NCBI RefSeq assembly: GCF_000010805.1
Contig: NC_012522.1
Coordinates: forward strand, 6,076,001 to 6,140,000
DNA: 64,000 nt
Origin: Rhodococcus opacus B4
GTDB taxonomy: Bacteria; Actinomycetota; Actinomycetes; Mycobacteriales; Mycobacteriaceae
Reading direction: 5' to 3'
Shown: one piece after another, positions 1-9,778 of the stretch
Layout: each line of letters opens with the position of its first letter
Numbering within the stretch: position 1 is the first letter of the stretch
Position numbers and translations under genes: made by a program
Notes under the pieces: generated by a model
Database searches by the model: none
Seen by the model: only the letters and a program-made list of their open reading frames with translations
Told to the model about the DNA's origin: nothing

Positions 1-702
1 GACTGGGACGCGCTGGGGCAGTGGCTCGAGCAGGAGTTCGCGACCGCGATCGGCGACAACTTCGTCTGGGCGCACGACCGCGCCCTCTGGCTGGCCGAGG
101 TGGTCGCGCAGCATTTCGCGGAGACCGGTTCCGTCGAACTGCCGCATCTGGACGTCGCCGACGTGGACGGGGTCCTCGAACCCGTGGCCTCGCTCGCCGA
201 CCTCGAGGCGGGACGCATCGGCATCACGCAGAAGGTCCTCGTCGGTATGCGCGGGTCCTACGGCGGCGTCCTCATGTTCGGTCTGATCACCACCATGATG
301 GGCATGGCCCTGGTCAATCCGATCTCGATCGGCGCCGGAGTCCTGCTGGGCACCAAGGCGTACCGGGAAGACCGGGAGAGCCGGATCCTGAAGCGCCGGG
401 CGGAGGCGAAGACAGCGATCCGGCGGTTCGCCGACGACGCCAGCTTCCAGGTCGGCAAGGAGTCGAAGGATCGGCTCCGGTCGATCCAGCGGCTGCTGCG
501 CGATCATTTCACCGCCATCGCCGAGCAGGCGCTGCGTTCGATCAACGAGTCGCTGCGGGCCGCGCAGGAGGCGGCGAACCTCGAATCCACCGAACGGACC
601 CGCCGCATCGCGCAGCTCGAGAAGGATCTGCACGTCGCGTCCGCACTGAAACAGCAAGCGGCGCAACTCGTCGCGGGCGACGCGGGAGCGGTCACGGCAT
701 GA
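1..702 (+). CDS. Dynamin-like GTPase, C-terminal part (5' truncated by window edge)
   Basis: The reading frame is open from base 1, so the start and the GTPase domain lie outside the window. The visible 233 residues contain a hydrophobic, glycine-rich stretch at about residues 86-120 that looks like a membrane-inserting paddle. A long charged helical, probably coiled-coil, tail follows. This is how the C-terminal half of bacterial dynamin-like or IniA-type proteins looks. The stop overlaps the start of the next gene as ATGA, so the two are translationally coupled. Bacterial dynamins often occur as such tandem pairs and remodel or protect the membrane. The family call rests mainly on the partner gene; the exact function is inferred. 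Confidence 0.7.
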   Translation, partial: DWDALGQWLEQEFATAIGDNFVWAHDRALWLAEVVAQHFAETGSVELPHLDVADVDGVLEPVASLADLEAGRIGITQKVLVGMRGSYGGVLMFGLITTMMGMALVNPISIGAGVLLGTKAYREDRESRILKRRAEAKTAIRRFADDASFQVGKESKDRLRSIQRLLRDHFTAIAEQALRSINESLRAAQEAANLESTERTRRIAQLEKDLHVASALKQQAAQLVAGDAGAVTA

Positions 703-2195
703 GCGCCGCGCCGCTGCACGAAGCCCGCGCGCTGATCGCGTCCGCTCGCCGGCTGTACGCGGGCAGTCCCGACATCCGGGATCAGCTGGGCGGATGCGCC
801 CGGCGACTGGAACAGCCGCTGCGGGTGGCGCTGGCCGGCTCGCTGAAGGCGGGCAAGTCCACGCTGCTCAATTCCCTGGTGGGGCAGGACATCGCGCCCA
901 CCGACGCGACCGAGTGCACCCGCGTCGTCACCTGGTACCGCAGCGGGTCGACGCCCACCGTGACGGCGTGGTACCAGCCCGAGCCGGGCACCGGGGCACA
1001 GCGTTCCGCCAACGTGCCGGTGCTGCGCCGGGACGGACACCTCACGTTCGACCTGGGCCACCTCACCGCCGATCAGGTGGACCGCCTCGATGTGGAGTGG
1101 CCGTCGTCCGCGCTCGCGCACACGACCATCATCGACACCCCCGGCACGTCCTCGCTGTCGCGGGACGTCTCGGCCCGCACCCTCGAGATGCTGACCCCGG
1201 ACAACGAGGCGTCCGGCGCCGACGCCGTGGTCTACCTGCTGCGCACCCTCAACGCGACCGACGTCCAGTTCCTCGGCCAGATCGGCGACCACGTGGGCGA
1301 CGAGTCGGGGCCACTCGGCGTGGTCGGTGTCGTGTCGCGCGCCGACGAGGTGGGGGCGGGCCGGCTGGACGCCATGATGTCGGCGAAGGAGGTGGCGTCC
1401 CGGTTCGCGGGCGAACTCGAACGGACCGGGCTGTGCCAGGCCGTCGTCCCCGTCGCGGGTCTGCTGGCGCTCGGTGCCCGCACGATGCGACAGGCCGAGT
1501 TCGCCGCGTTCCAGCACCTCGCCGAGGTCCCGGTGGACGATCTGAACCTGGCGATGCTGTCGGCCGACCGGTTCGCGCGGGAGGACAGTCCGCTGCCCGT
1601 GGACGCGCGGATGCGGGCCCAGCTGGCAGACCGCTTCGGGCTCTTCGGGATCCGGATGGCCGTCACCCTGATCCGGCTGGGCACCAAGGACTCGCCGACG
1701 CTGGCGGCCGAACTGGTGGAACGCAGCGGGCTCGACGAACTGCGTCAGGTGATCGACATCCAGTTCGGGCAGCGGGCCGATCAGTTGAAGACCCACTCGG
1801 CGCTCGTGGCGCTCAAGCGGGTCCTCACCGCGCATCCGCTGCCGGGGGCGAGCGACATCCTGATGTCGGCCGAACGGCTGCTGTCCGACGTGCACGGTTT
1901 CCAGGAACTGCGCCTGCTCGGGCGGCTGCGGTCCACCGAGGTGGGACTGCCCGCCGACGACGTCGCCGAGCTGCAGCGCCTGATCGGCGGGTTCGGAATC
2001 GAGATCCCGGAACGACTGGGCACCGACGGCGACGACTCCGTGGAGTTGCAGCGGATGCGGGCGCTCGCCGCGGTGCGGAAGTGGCGCGAACGGGCACGGC
2101 ACCCCTTGCTCGACCAGTTCACGGCGAGGGCCTGCACCGTCGCGGCCCGCAGCGCGGAGGGTGTTCTGGAGGAACTGAACACCGTCCGCCTTTGA
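699..2195 (+). CDS. Dynamin-family GTPase (IniC-like)
   Basis: This 498-residue protein has a P-loop GSLKAGKST at residues 47-55 and a threonine-rich switch region around 68-74. A G3 motif DTPGTSS follows near residue 148, and a G4-like VVSRADEV replaces the usual NKxD. The remainder is helical. The length is close to that of mycobacterial IniC. The ATG overlaps the stop of the upstream dynamin-like gene, so the two products probably form a heteromeric membrane GTPase. The TGA stop lies at the inferred right end of an insertion sequence. The last residues, or only the stop codon, may therefore be donated by the element. Confidence in the family is high; substrate and role are unknown. Confidence 0.82.
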   Translation: MSAAPLHEARALIASARRLYAGSPDIRDQLGGCARRLEQPLRVALAGSLKAGKSTLLNSLVGQDIAPTDATECTRVVTWYRSGSTPTVTAWYQPEPGTGAQRSANVPVLRRDGHLTFDLGHLTADQVDRLDVEWPSSALAHTTIIDTPGTSSLSRDVSARTLEMLTPDNEASGADAVVYLLRTLNATDVQFLGQIGDHVGDESGPLGVVGVVSRADEVGAGRLDAMMSAKEVASRFAGELERTGLCQAVVPVAGLLALGARTMRQAEFAAFQHLAEVPVDDLNLAMLSADRFAREDSPLPVDARMRAQLADRFGLFGIRMAVTLIRLGTKDSPTLAAELVERSGLDELRQVIDIQFGQRADQLKTHSALVALKRVLTAHPLPGASDILMSAERLLSDVHGFQELRLLGRLRSTEVGLPADDVAELQRLIGGFGIEIPERLGTDGDDSVELQRMRALAAVRKWRERARHPLLDQFTARACTVAARSAEGVLEELNTVRL

Positions 2196-2400
2196 CGCCC
2201 TCCTCGGCCTAAGGCCGGGGATTCCTACCAGCGCCGCTTGGCGCTCTCGGTGGGTTCCTGCTTCGCCGCGCTGCGCCGGAACACGTTCCGGTCTTACCTG
2301 CGCTCCACAGGCGTTTAGCCTCTCCGCCCGTCCGGCGGCGAGAATGTTTCGTGCTGCATTGAGATCCCGATCGTGCTCGGCTCCGCACAGGCAGGTCCAC
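2196..2400 (-). ncRNA. Candidate omega RNA scaffold overlapping the tnpB 3' end
   Basis: In IS200/IS605 elements the omega RNA that guides TnpB is made from the 3' end of tnpB plus the right end. The guide is read from the flanking DNA just beyond it. This tnpB keeps its RuvC residues, and its 3' end merges into the right-end hairpin, so an RNA running leftward across this interval is expected. The guide would then come from the last bases of the dynamin-like gene (just below 2196). The limits are inferred from family knowledge, not from a transcript. Confidence 0.35.
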
Positions 2401-3428
2401 GAGCGCACCGACAGTGGCTTGAGGCCGTCGATCCGCCCGCACGCCGAGCACAGTTGCGACGACGGGAACCACCGATCGACCTTCAAGAAGTGCCGCCCGT
2501 ACCGGGTGGCCTTCTCCTCGAGCAATCGGGTGAACATCGACCATCCGGCATCGTGCACCGACTTCGCCAACCGGGTCCGTGCCAGCCCCTTCACGCACAG
2601 GTTTTCGACGTACACCGCTTGGTTCTCGCGGATGATCGTCGTGGATTGCTTGTGCGCGAAGTCGAGTCTGGCGTCGCGGATCTTCGCGTGTGCCCGGGCA
2701 ACCGTGATGCGGGCCTTGGCCCGGTTCTTCGATCCTTTCTGCTTGCGGGACAGATTCTGTTGTGCCTTGCGGAGCCGACGTTCGGCGCGGCGGAAGAACT
2801 TCGGGGAGTCGACAACCTTCCCGTTCGATAGAACCGCGAACGTGGCCAATCCGAGATCGAGACCGACGTCGGTGTCCAGCTCCGGCATCGGTTCGTCGTC
2901 GAGCACCACCACGAATGACGCGAAGTACCGACCCGACGCATCGTTGATCACGGTCACACTCGACGGCTCGGACGGCAACCCCCGGGACCAGCGCACCTCC
3001 ACGTCCCCGATCTTCGGCAACCGCAGTTTGCTGCCGTCCGTGATCTGAAATCGCGCGTTTTTCGTGAACCGGATCGACTGTCGGTGATCGTGGCGGGACC
3101 GGTATCGCGGCGATCCGAGTCTCGGCCCTTTGCGCGTGCCGGTGATGGAGGCGAAGAAGTTGCGGTACGCGGAATTCAGATCGGCCAGCGCTTGCTGGAG
3201 CACCACCGACGACACCTCGGCCAGCCATGCCCGATCCGGGCTCTTCTTCGCGTCGGTCAACGCCCGCGACAGCTGGGCGTCCGCGAGGTACGGCAGCCCG
3301 TCCCGACGGGCTTGCTCCCGCGCTGCGAGCGCATCGTTGTACACCACTCGGGCGCATCCGAACGCCCGAGCCAGCGCCGTCTGCTGCCCCGGAGTGGGGT
3401 ACAAGCGGAACTGGTATCGCAGCTGCAC
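2196..3428 (-). CDS. tnpB: TnpB RNA-guided nuclease of an IS605-type element, no internal stop codon
   Basis: The gene starts at a GTG and gives about 411 residues to the element end, the usual TnpB length. The RuvC-like catalytic set is present: D191 in DVGLDLG, E275 in YVENL and D355 in HDRDLNAA. A zinc finger (C327, C330, C346, C348) lies between the last two. TnpB is a small omega-RNA-guided DNA nuclease, related to the ancestor of Cas12, that favours retention of the element. Oddly, after the typical C-terminal GIPGL the frame has no stop in the element. It stays open through the antisense of the dynamin-like gene down to 504. The end given is therefore the inferred element edge, not a stop codon. 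Confidence 0.82.
2202..2220. repeat. Hairpin at the right end of the IS element
   Basis: CCTCGGCC and GGCCGGGG flank a TAA loop and can form an 8-bp stem with one G-T pair. Such subterminal hairpins are what TnpA recognises at IS200/IS605 ends. In the TnpB-linked omega RNA this is also the last stem before the guide. Its position immediately 3' of the tnpB coding sequence fits the right end. Confidence 0.6.
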
Positions 3429-3450
3429 ACCACGACAGTACCATTGGTTT

Positions 3451-3867
3451 ATGTCTGAGTATGACGATATACGTACTGGCAGGAACTGTACTTTTGCTCT
3501 CCATGCTCACTTGGTTTTCGTGACGAAATATCGGCATCGGGTGTTCTCCGACAAGCATCTGAGCCGGATGGAGGAGATCATGCGAGCAGTATGCGAGGAC
3601 TTCGAATGCGAGCTGGTCGAATTCAACGGCGAAGCCACCCACGTTCACCTGCTGGTGAACTTCCCTCCGAAGGTCGCCGTGTCGCGGCTGGTGAACAGCC
3701 TCAAGGGCGTGTCCTCGCGGCGGATGCGGCAGGAGTTCCCGGAACTGGTGCGGCACTACTGGCGTGCGCAACGGCTGTGGTCCGGGTCATACTTCGCGGG
3801 GTCGGTCGGCGGTGCCCCGATCTCCATCCTCCGCCAATACATCGAGCAGCAGCACCGGCCCGCCTAG
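3451..3867 (+). CDS. tnpA: IS200/IS605-family transposase TnpA (Y1 HUH)
   Basis: This 138-residue protein has the whole Y1 transposase signature. The HUH motif is H64-V-H66 in THVHLLVN, and the catalytic tyrosine is Y130 in LRQYIEQQ. TnpA excises and inserts the element as single-stranded DNA and works as a dimer. The ATG follows a T-rich stretch with no clear Shine-Dalgarno sequence, so the message may be leaderless. It diverges from tnpB 22 bases away. The length is normal and no frame disruption is seen. Confidence 0.92.
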   Translation: MSEYDDIRTGRNCTFALHAHLVFVTKYRHRVFSDKHLSRMEEIMRAVCEDFECELVEFNGEATHVHLLVNFPPKVAVSRLVNSLKGVSSRRMRQEFPELVRHYWRAQRLWSGSYFAGSVGGAPISILRQYIEQQHRPA

Positions 3868-3958
3868 CCAGGACACGCCCGGACGTGAAGGGCCCTCCCG
3901 CATGCGCCTCACCCCCACCGCGAACGGCGGAGCACCGGCCCACAACCTGGTAGCCGAG

Positions 3959-5278
3959 CTACGTCGCGGAGACACCCTTGATCTGACCCGCCCGGAACGC
4001 GTCCACGAACAGTTGGTGATCCTTGCGGCTCACCTCGGCGTAGTCGATGCCGAAGTCGACGATCTCACCGACGAACTCGTCCAGCCTGCCGTCGACGACG
4101 CTCCGGATCGCGTCCTCGGTCTGGAACGTCACCAGGGTCTGGTCGCTGTCCTCGTCGGAGACACAGTGCACTTTCGCCGTCGCCCGGCCGAGGTCTTCGA
4201 GCAGCGGCGCGATGTCCTCGGGCTCGGTGAGGTCGGACCAGTCGAGGTCCAGTTCGTACGGGGAGAGTTCGGCGACGACGAAGCCGGCGCCGTCGATCTC
4301 CGTGTACCCGAGCAGCGGATCCGTGTGAACCTGGAGGGCGCGCTGACTCACCACCGTGCGGTGACCCTCGTGTTCGAAGTACTCCCGCACACCGGACTCG
4401 TCGACGATCCGGCTCGGAGCGGCGACGTTACCCTGCTTGAGGGAGAGCACGATGTCGTTCTCGAGCGCCTGGCTCGCCCCTTCGATGAGCACGTTGTATG
4501 CGGGCAGGCCGGCGCTGCCGATCCCGAAGCCCTTCCGCCCCACCACGTCCTTGATCCGGTAGAACACCGGGCGTGTGGACCGCTTGCTGCGCGGCACCCT
4601 GTCGACGTACGTCTCCACCGCCTCACACACCGTGGCGCGTTCCGCCTCCTCCAGTTCGCGGACCCCGCGACCGCGGCGGAAGTGCCGGTCGTAGTCCTCG
4701 AGCACCGTGACCGACTCGAGCAGGCTCACCCGGGTGGCGAGACGCGCGCTGAGCAGAAGGTCGTGAATGGCGCCGCGCGAATTGTCCAGGCGCAGCGCAA
4801 ACGCCTCGTCCGCCTCTTCCCGCACATACTGCAGGACCTGCTCGACGTAACTGCGCAGGTACGTCTCGGCGAGTGCCCGGACATCGCTCTCGGGAAGGGC
4901 CTTCTGCCACCCCATCAGGGCCAGGCTCGCGACGAAGCGGCGAAGATCCCAGCTGAAGTGCCCCACGTACGCCTCGTCGAAATCGTTGACGTCGAAGACG
5001 AGCGTCCCCTCCGAGTTCATGTACGTGCCGAAGTTCTCCAGATGCAGGTCGCCGTGAATCCACACGCGACCGGTGCGCTCGTCCGCCCACGGATCGTCGA
5101 AGGTCCGCAGATCGTCGTAGAACAGGCAGGCGCTGCCCCGGTAGAAGGCGAACGGGTTGGCGGCCATCTTCCGGAACTTGGTGCGGAACGCGCCGGGATC
5201 CGCCTCCATCAGGTCGGCGAAGGCCTCGTCGAGAACCTCCACGATCTGCCTCTGCCTCGTGGAATCGGTGTCGTCCAC
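3959..5278 (-). CDS. DUF2252 family protein (kinase-like fold)
   Basis: The 439-residue protein matches DUF2252, an uncharacterised family with aminoglycoside-phosphotransferase-like features. A catalytic-loop-like [10 protein letters not shown] is followed by a metal-site-like DVNDFDEA and a [10 protein letters not shown] segment. [12 protein letters not shown] near the N-terminus is also typical. The GTG at 5278 is preferred over the GTG at 5302 because AAGGAGG precedes it with ideal spacing. The gene begins 27 bases after galE, so it is probably the last gene of the galactoside operon. Its substrate is unknown; a small-molecule kinase role is inferred only from the motifs. Confidence 0.75.
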   Translation of the reverse strand: MDDTDSTRQRQIVEVLDEAFADLMEADPGAFRTKFRKMAANPFAFYRGSACLFYDDLRTFDDPWADERTGRVWIHGDLHLENFGTYMNSEGTLVFDVNDFDEAYVGHFSWDLRRFVASLALMGWQKALPESDVRALAETYLRSYVEQVLQYVREEADEAFALRLDNSRGAIHDLLLSARLATRVSLLESVTVLEDYDRHFRRGRGVRELEEAERATVCEAVETYVDRVPRSKRSTRPVFYRIKDVVGRKGFGIGSAGLPAYNVLIEGASQALENDIVLSLKQGNVAAPSRIVDESGVREYFEHEGHRTVVSQRALQVHTDPLLGYTEIDGAGFVVAELSPYELDLDWSDLTEPEDIAPLLEDLGRATAKVHCVSDEDSDQTLVTFQTEDAIRSVVDGRLDEFVGEIVDFGIDYAEVSRKDHQLFVDAFRAGQIKGVSAT

Positions 5279-5305
5279 ACCGGCCTCCTTCCCGCGGCAC
5301 ACCCG

Positions 5306-6299
5306 TCACGACCGCACCGAACCACGGTAGCGCTGCCGCTCGCCCAGCGACTGCAGATACGCCCAGGCATCGGCAACGATCTCGTCGAGGCCGGTGTGTC
5401 GTGGTTGCCAGCCCAGTTCGGCCTGCACCCGGCCGCCGGACGCGACGAGTACCGCCGGATCCCCGGCTCGGCGCGGGGGCGTCCCGGGTGGCGACGGCCC
5501 GCCCGGTGACACGTTCGCACGACGCGATCACCTCCCGCACACTGAACCCGGCGCCGGTGCCGAGGTTGTAGATCCGGTGAGTTCCGGGCCGTGAGGACTC
5601 GAGCGCGAGGACGTGCGCCTCGGCCAGGTCGCGGATGTGGATGTAGTCGCGGACGGCGGTGCCGTCCGGGGTGGGCCAGTCGGTGCCGAACACCGAGATC
5701 TCGTCCCGGTGCCCGGCAGCGACCTGCAGCACCAGCGGGATCAGGTGAGTCTCCACGACACGGTTCTCGCCGAGCCCGGCGTACGCGCCCGCGACGTTGA
5801 AGTACCGGAGGCTGCACGCCGCCAGCCCGTGGGCGTGCGCGTACGACGTGATCGCGTGGTCGATTGCCAGTTTGGTGGCGCCGTACGGGTTGGTCGGCCG
5901 GGTCGGTGCGTCTTCGGTGATCGGCACGGAATCCGGCGAACCGTAGGTTGCTGCCGTCGAGGAGAACACCAGCCGGCCGGAACCGGACGAGCGCATCGCC
6001 TCCAGCAGCGTCAGGGTTTTCACGACGTTGGCCTGCCAGTACGTTTCCGGCGTCTCGACCGACTCGCCGACGAGGGAGCGGGCGGCGAAATGCAGCACGC
6101 CGTCGACATCCCCGGCGCCGAGAAGTCGGTGGGCTGCGCTCGCGACGTCGTCCTCGAGGAATTCCGCTCCCGCCGGCACCGCGTCCGCGTTGCCGGTCGA
6201 CAGGTCGTCGACGATCACAACCGTGTGGCCGCACTCGAGCAGCCGCTGGGCGCAGACGCTGCCGACGTAACCGGCGCCGCCGGTGACGAGAAGTTTCAC
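5306..6299 (-). pseudogene. galE: UDP-glucose 4-epimerase GalE, frameshifted
   Basis: GalE interconverts UDP-galactose and UDP-glucose in the Leloir pathway. The GTG start at 6299 (AAAGGG upstream) opens a normal epimerase: NAD-binding GGAGYVG at the N-terminus, then the S-Y-K triad with YGATK. The frame is correct to ATRDAP near residue 270. It then shifts, and the expected ending ([24 protein letters not shown]) continues in another frame to a stop at 5306. Removing one C from the run of five (plus strand G5 at 5475-5479) restores about 330 residues, the family length. Either the gene is broken or this is a homopolymer sequencing error. The rest of the pathway is intact, which favours an error or a recent mutation. 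Confidence 0.85.
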
Positions 6300-6313
6300 G
6301 GTTCCCTTTCTGG

Positions 6314-7396
<1,083 letters not shown>

Positions 7397-7424
7397 GGTC
7401 TTCTCCTGGTCGTGGAAGGGGATA

Positions 7425-8615
7425 TCAGAGTCGGGATGCCGAGCCCGACGGCTCGGCGGACAGGAACTGCGGTGTGGGCAGGGACGCGGATTCGGCCCGG
7501 CGGACGATGTTCTCGGCGACGGCGTCGACCCGGTCCAGGGGGACGAGGGCGATCGCGGAACCGCCGAAGCCGCCGCCGGTCATTCGCGCTCCCCAGGCGC
7601 CTGCCTCGAGCGCGGCGTCGACTGCGGAGTCGAGTTCGACGGAACTGACCTCGTAGTCGTCGCGCAGAGAGGCGTGCGAGCGGTTCAGGGCGTCACCGAG
7701 GTCGGCGATCCGGCCGCGGTCGAGCAGGCCGGCGACCTCGGTGACGCGCCGGATCTCGCCGAGCACGTGCCGGGCCCGCTGCGCCGCGGGGGAACTCAGT
7801 GCGGCGACGGCGGCGTCGGCGTCGGCGACGTCACGGAGGGTGGCGACACCGAGGTCGGCGCAGGCCTTCTCGATGGCGGCGCGCCGGTTGCCGTACCGGC
7901 CGTCGACCAGCCGGTGCGGCGCGTTGGTGTCGACGACCACCAGCCGGGCGCCCGCGGATTCGAAGTCGAGCGGGACGTGCCTGCTCGCGCCGTCCCGGCA
8001 ATCGAGCAGCAGCGCGTGGCCGGGCCGGGCGAGCATCGCGACCGACTGGTCCATGCCGCCGGTGGACGCACCGGCGATCTCGTTCTCCGCGAGGATGGAG
8101 GCGGCGATCAGCGGCCGGCGGCCGGACTCGTCCGTGGGCAGCCCGGCGAGATCGGCGACGGCGAGCGCGAACGCGCACTCGAGCGCGGCCGAACTCGACA
8201 GCCCGGAGCCGACGGGGACCGTCGAATGCACTGCCACATCGAAACCCGTTCCGGCCGTGAGATGTCCGGACCGGCGCAGCGCCCACACGACTCCGGCGAC
8301 GTACGCGGCCCAGCCGGACGGGTGGCCGGGGGCGACGTCGGCGAGCGGGCCCTGCCAGGACTCGCCGGTGTGCGTCGACACGGCGTGCAGTATCCCGTCT
8401 TCGCGCACGCGGACGGCGACCACGGTGACGTAGGGGAGGGCGAACGGCAGCACCAGCCCGCCCGCGTAGTCGACGTGCTCGCCGATGAGGTTGACCCGGC
8501 CGGGCGCCGCCCAGACGCCGTCCGCGGCGCCGCCGAACGTGCTGCGGAACAACGCTTCCGCCGTTCCCGCGACATTCTGTACGTCGACGGGATCGACCCA
8601 GCGCGCCGCACTCAC
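7425..8615 (-). CDS. galK: Galactokinase
   Basis: The 396-residue enzyme phosphorylates galactose to galactose-1-phosphate with ATP. Three GHMP-kinase motifs are present: the galactokinase signature GRVNLIGEHVDY near the N-terminus, the ATP-binding PVGSGLSSSAALE, and the C-terminal GARMTGGGFGGSAIAL. The GTG start overlaps the galT stop as GTGA and has GGAGG seven bases upstream, which fixes the start. The gene sits between galT and the importer ATPase, so its sugar is supplied by the neighbouring galactosidases. Confidence 0.96.
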   Translation of the reverse strand: MSAARWVDPVDVQNVAGTAEALFRSTFGGAADGVWAAPGRVNLIGEHVDYAGGLVLPFALPYVTVVAVRVREDGILHAVSTHTGESWQGPLADVAPGHPSGWAAYVAGVVWALRRSGHLTAGTGFDVAVHSTVPVGSGLSSSAALECAFALAVADLAGLPTDESGRRPLIAASILAENEIAGASTGGMDQSVAMLARPGHALLLDCRDGASRHVPLDFESAGARLVVVDTNAPHRLVDGRYGNRRAAIEKACADLGVATLRDVADADAAVAALSSPAAQRARHVLGEIRRVTEVAGLLDRGRIADLGDALNRSHASLRDDYEVSSVELDSAVDAALEAGAWGARMTGGGFGGSAIALVPLDRVDAVAENIVRRAESASLPTPQFLSAEPSGSASRL

Positions 8616-9778
8616 GACGCCACCTCCCGCAGCCGGTCGGCGATGCGCTCGGGGGTGGTGTCGTTGACCCAAGCCCCCATCCCGGATTCGGAGCCGGCCA
8701 GGTACTTCATCCGGCCGGGCGATCGCATCATCGAGAACAGTTGCAGGTGCAGCCGCCCGAGCGGGCGGTCCTCGCCGACCGGCGCCTGGTGCCAGGCCGC
8801 GATGTAGGGCACGGCGTCGACGCCGTCGAAGAAGCGGTCGACCCGCCGCAGCAGTTCGAGATACACCTCCGCGAGTTCGTCCCGCTCGTTGTCGGTCAGT
8901 TCGGTGAGGTCTCGGACGTCGCGGTGCGGTGCGAGGTGCACCTCCAGCGGCCAGCGCGAGGCCGCGGGAACGTACGCGGTCCAGTGCTCGCCGGCCAGGA
9001 CCACCCGCCTGCCGGACCGTGTTTCGGCGTCCAGGACGTCGGCGAGTAGCAGCCGCCCGGTGCTCTCGAAGTGCTCGCGCGAGCGCCGGATCAGCGCGTC
9101 CGTGCGGGGTGGCAGGTACGGGTAGGCGTAGATCTGGCCGTGCGGATGGGTGAGGGTGACGCCGATTTCCTTGCCCCGGTTCTCGAAGCAGAACACCTGC
9201 CGCACCCCGGGCAGTGCCGACAATTCGGCGGTGCGGTCGGCCCAGACGTCGACGACGGTGCGGACCCGGTCGACGCTCAGGGTGGCGAACGCGGCATCCG
9301 GGTCGCTGGTGAAGCACACGACCTCGCACCTGCCCGCGCCCGGTGCCAGCGGCCACAACGCTTCTCCGTCGACGCAGTCGGGGAGATCCTGCTCGGCGGC
9401 GGCCGTCGCCAGCGAGGGAAAACGGTTCTCGAACACCACCACGTCGTAGTCGTCGGCCGGAATCTCGGTGGGCGCCTTGCCCGGCCGGCTCGGGGCGAGT
9501 GGCGACGCGTCCGGCGGCGGAAGGAACGTGCGGTCCATCCGCTGGGCGGCGATGACCACCCATTCCCCGGTGAGTACGTCGAAGCGCATCTGCGACTGCG
9601 ACACCGCCGGCGGCAGCGGGCGGGAATCCACCAGTTCGCGGGTGGCGCCGCCCGACACGTACGGCTCGGAGTCGTCGAAGTAGATGAGTTCGCGGCCGTC
9701 CGCGAGGGTGGTCCGGGTCTTGCGCATCCGGACCCGCGCGGGGGCTTCCCGCGCATCCTGTTCGTCACGCACGGTCAT
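8612..9778 (-). CDS. galT: Galactose-1-phosphate uridylyltransferase
   Basis: This 388-residue protein transfers UMP from UDP-glucose to galactose-1-phosphate through a uridylyl-histidine intermediate. The active-site motif HPHGQ is at residues 211-215, with H213 the expected nucleophile. FENRFP and FENRGKEIG are also characteristic. The ATG at 9778 has AAGGA seven bases upstream and overlaps the end of the DeoR-type regulator by 14 bases. It is coupled downstream to galK. Confidence 0.96.
   Translation of the reverse strand: MTVRDEQDAREAPARVRMRKTRTTLADGRELIYFDDSEPYVSGGATRELVDSRPLPPAVSQSQMRFDVLTGEWVVIAAQRMDRTFLPPPDASPLAPSRPGKAPTEIPADDYDVVVFENRFPSLATAAAEQDLPDCVDGEALWPLAPGAGRCEVVCFTSDPDAAFATLSVDRVRTVVDVWADRTAELSALPGVRQVFCFENRGKEIGVTLTHPHGQIYAYPYLPPRTDALIRRSREHFESTGRLLLADVLDAETRSGRRVVLAGEHWTAYVPAASRWPLEVHLAPHRDVRDLTELTDNERDELAEVYLELLRRVDRFFDGVDAVPYIAAWHQAPVGEDRPLGRLHLQLFSMMRSPGRMKYLAGSESGMGAWVNDTTPERIADRLREVAS

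Larger units (their letters stand above)
2192..3958. mobile_element. IS200/IS605-family insertion sequence (tnpA and tnpB divergent)
   Basis: The element carries a Y1 HUH transposase (plus strand) and a TnpB nuclease (minus strand) that start 22 bases apart and diverge, the layout of IS605 itself. The right end, at the tnpB 3' side, has a GC-rich hairpin at 2202-2220 next to a GTCAA-like terminus on the minus strand. The left end must lie in the 91 bases between the tnpA stop (3867) and the end of the DUF2252 gene; no exact boundary can be called there. IS605 elements lack terminal inverted repeats and target duplications, so none is expected. Both proteins look intact, so the element may be active. 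The outer boundaries are approximate. Confidence 0.8.

Noticed and set aside
504-2195. Long minus-strand frame antisense to the dynamin-like genes, continuous with tnpB
   Set aside because: It is an antisense shadow produced by high GC and the missing tnpB stop. Composition is Arg/Pro/Gly-rich with no domain.
2209-3771. Alternative minus-strand frame with a stop at 2209, as a candidate tnpB end
   Set aside because: It is out of frame with the RuvC and zinc-finger motifs; the typical GIPGL ending is in the other frame.
4623-5480. Continuation of the galE frame after the shift as a separate gene
   Set aside because: The sequence becomes Arg-rich antisense of DUF2252, with no family features.
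3764-5509. 581-codon plus-strand frame
   Set aside because: It is antisense to the DUF2252 and galE genes. Those have ribosome sites and family motifs, while this has none.
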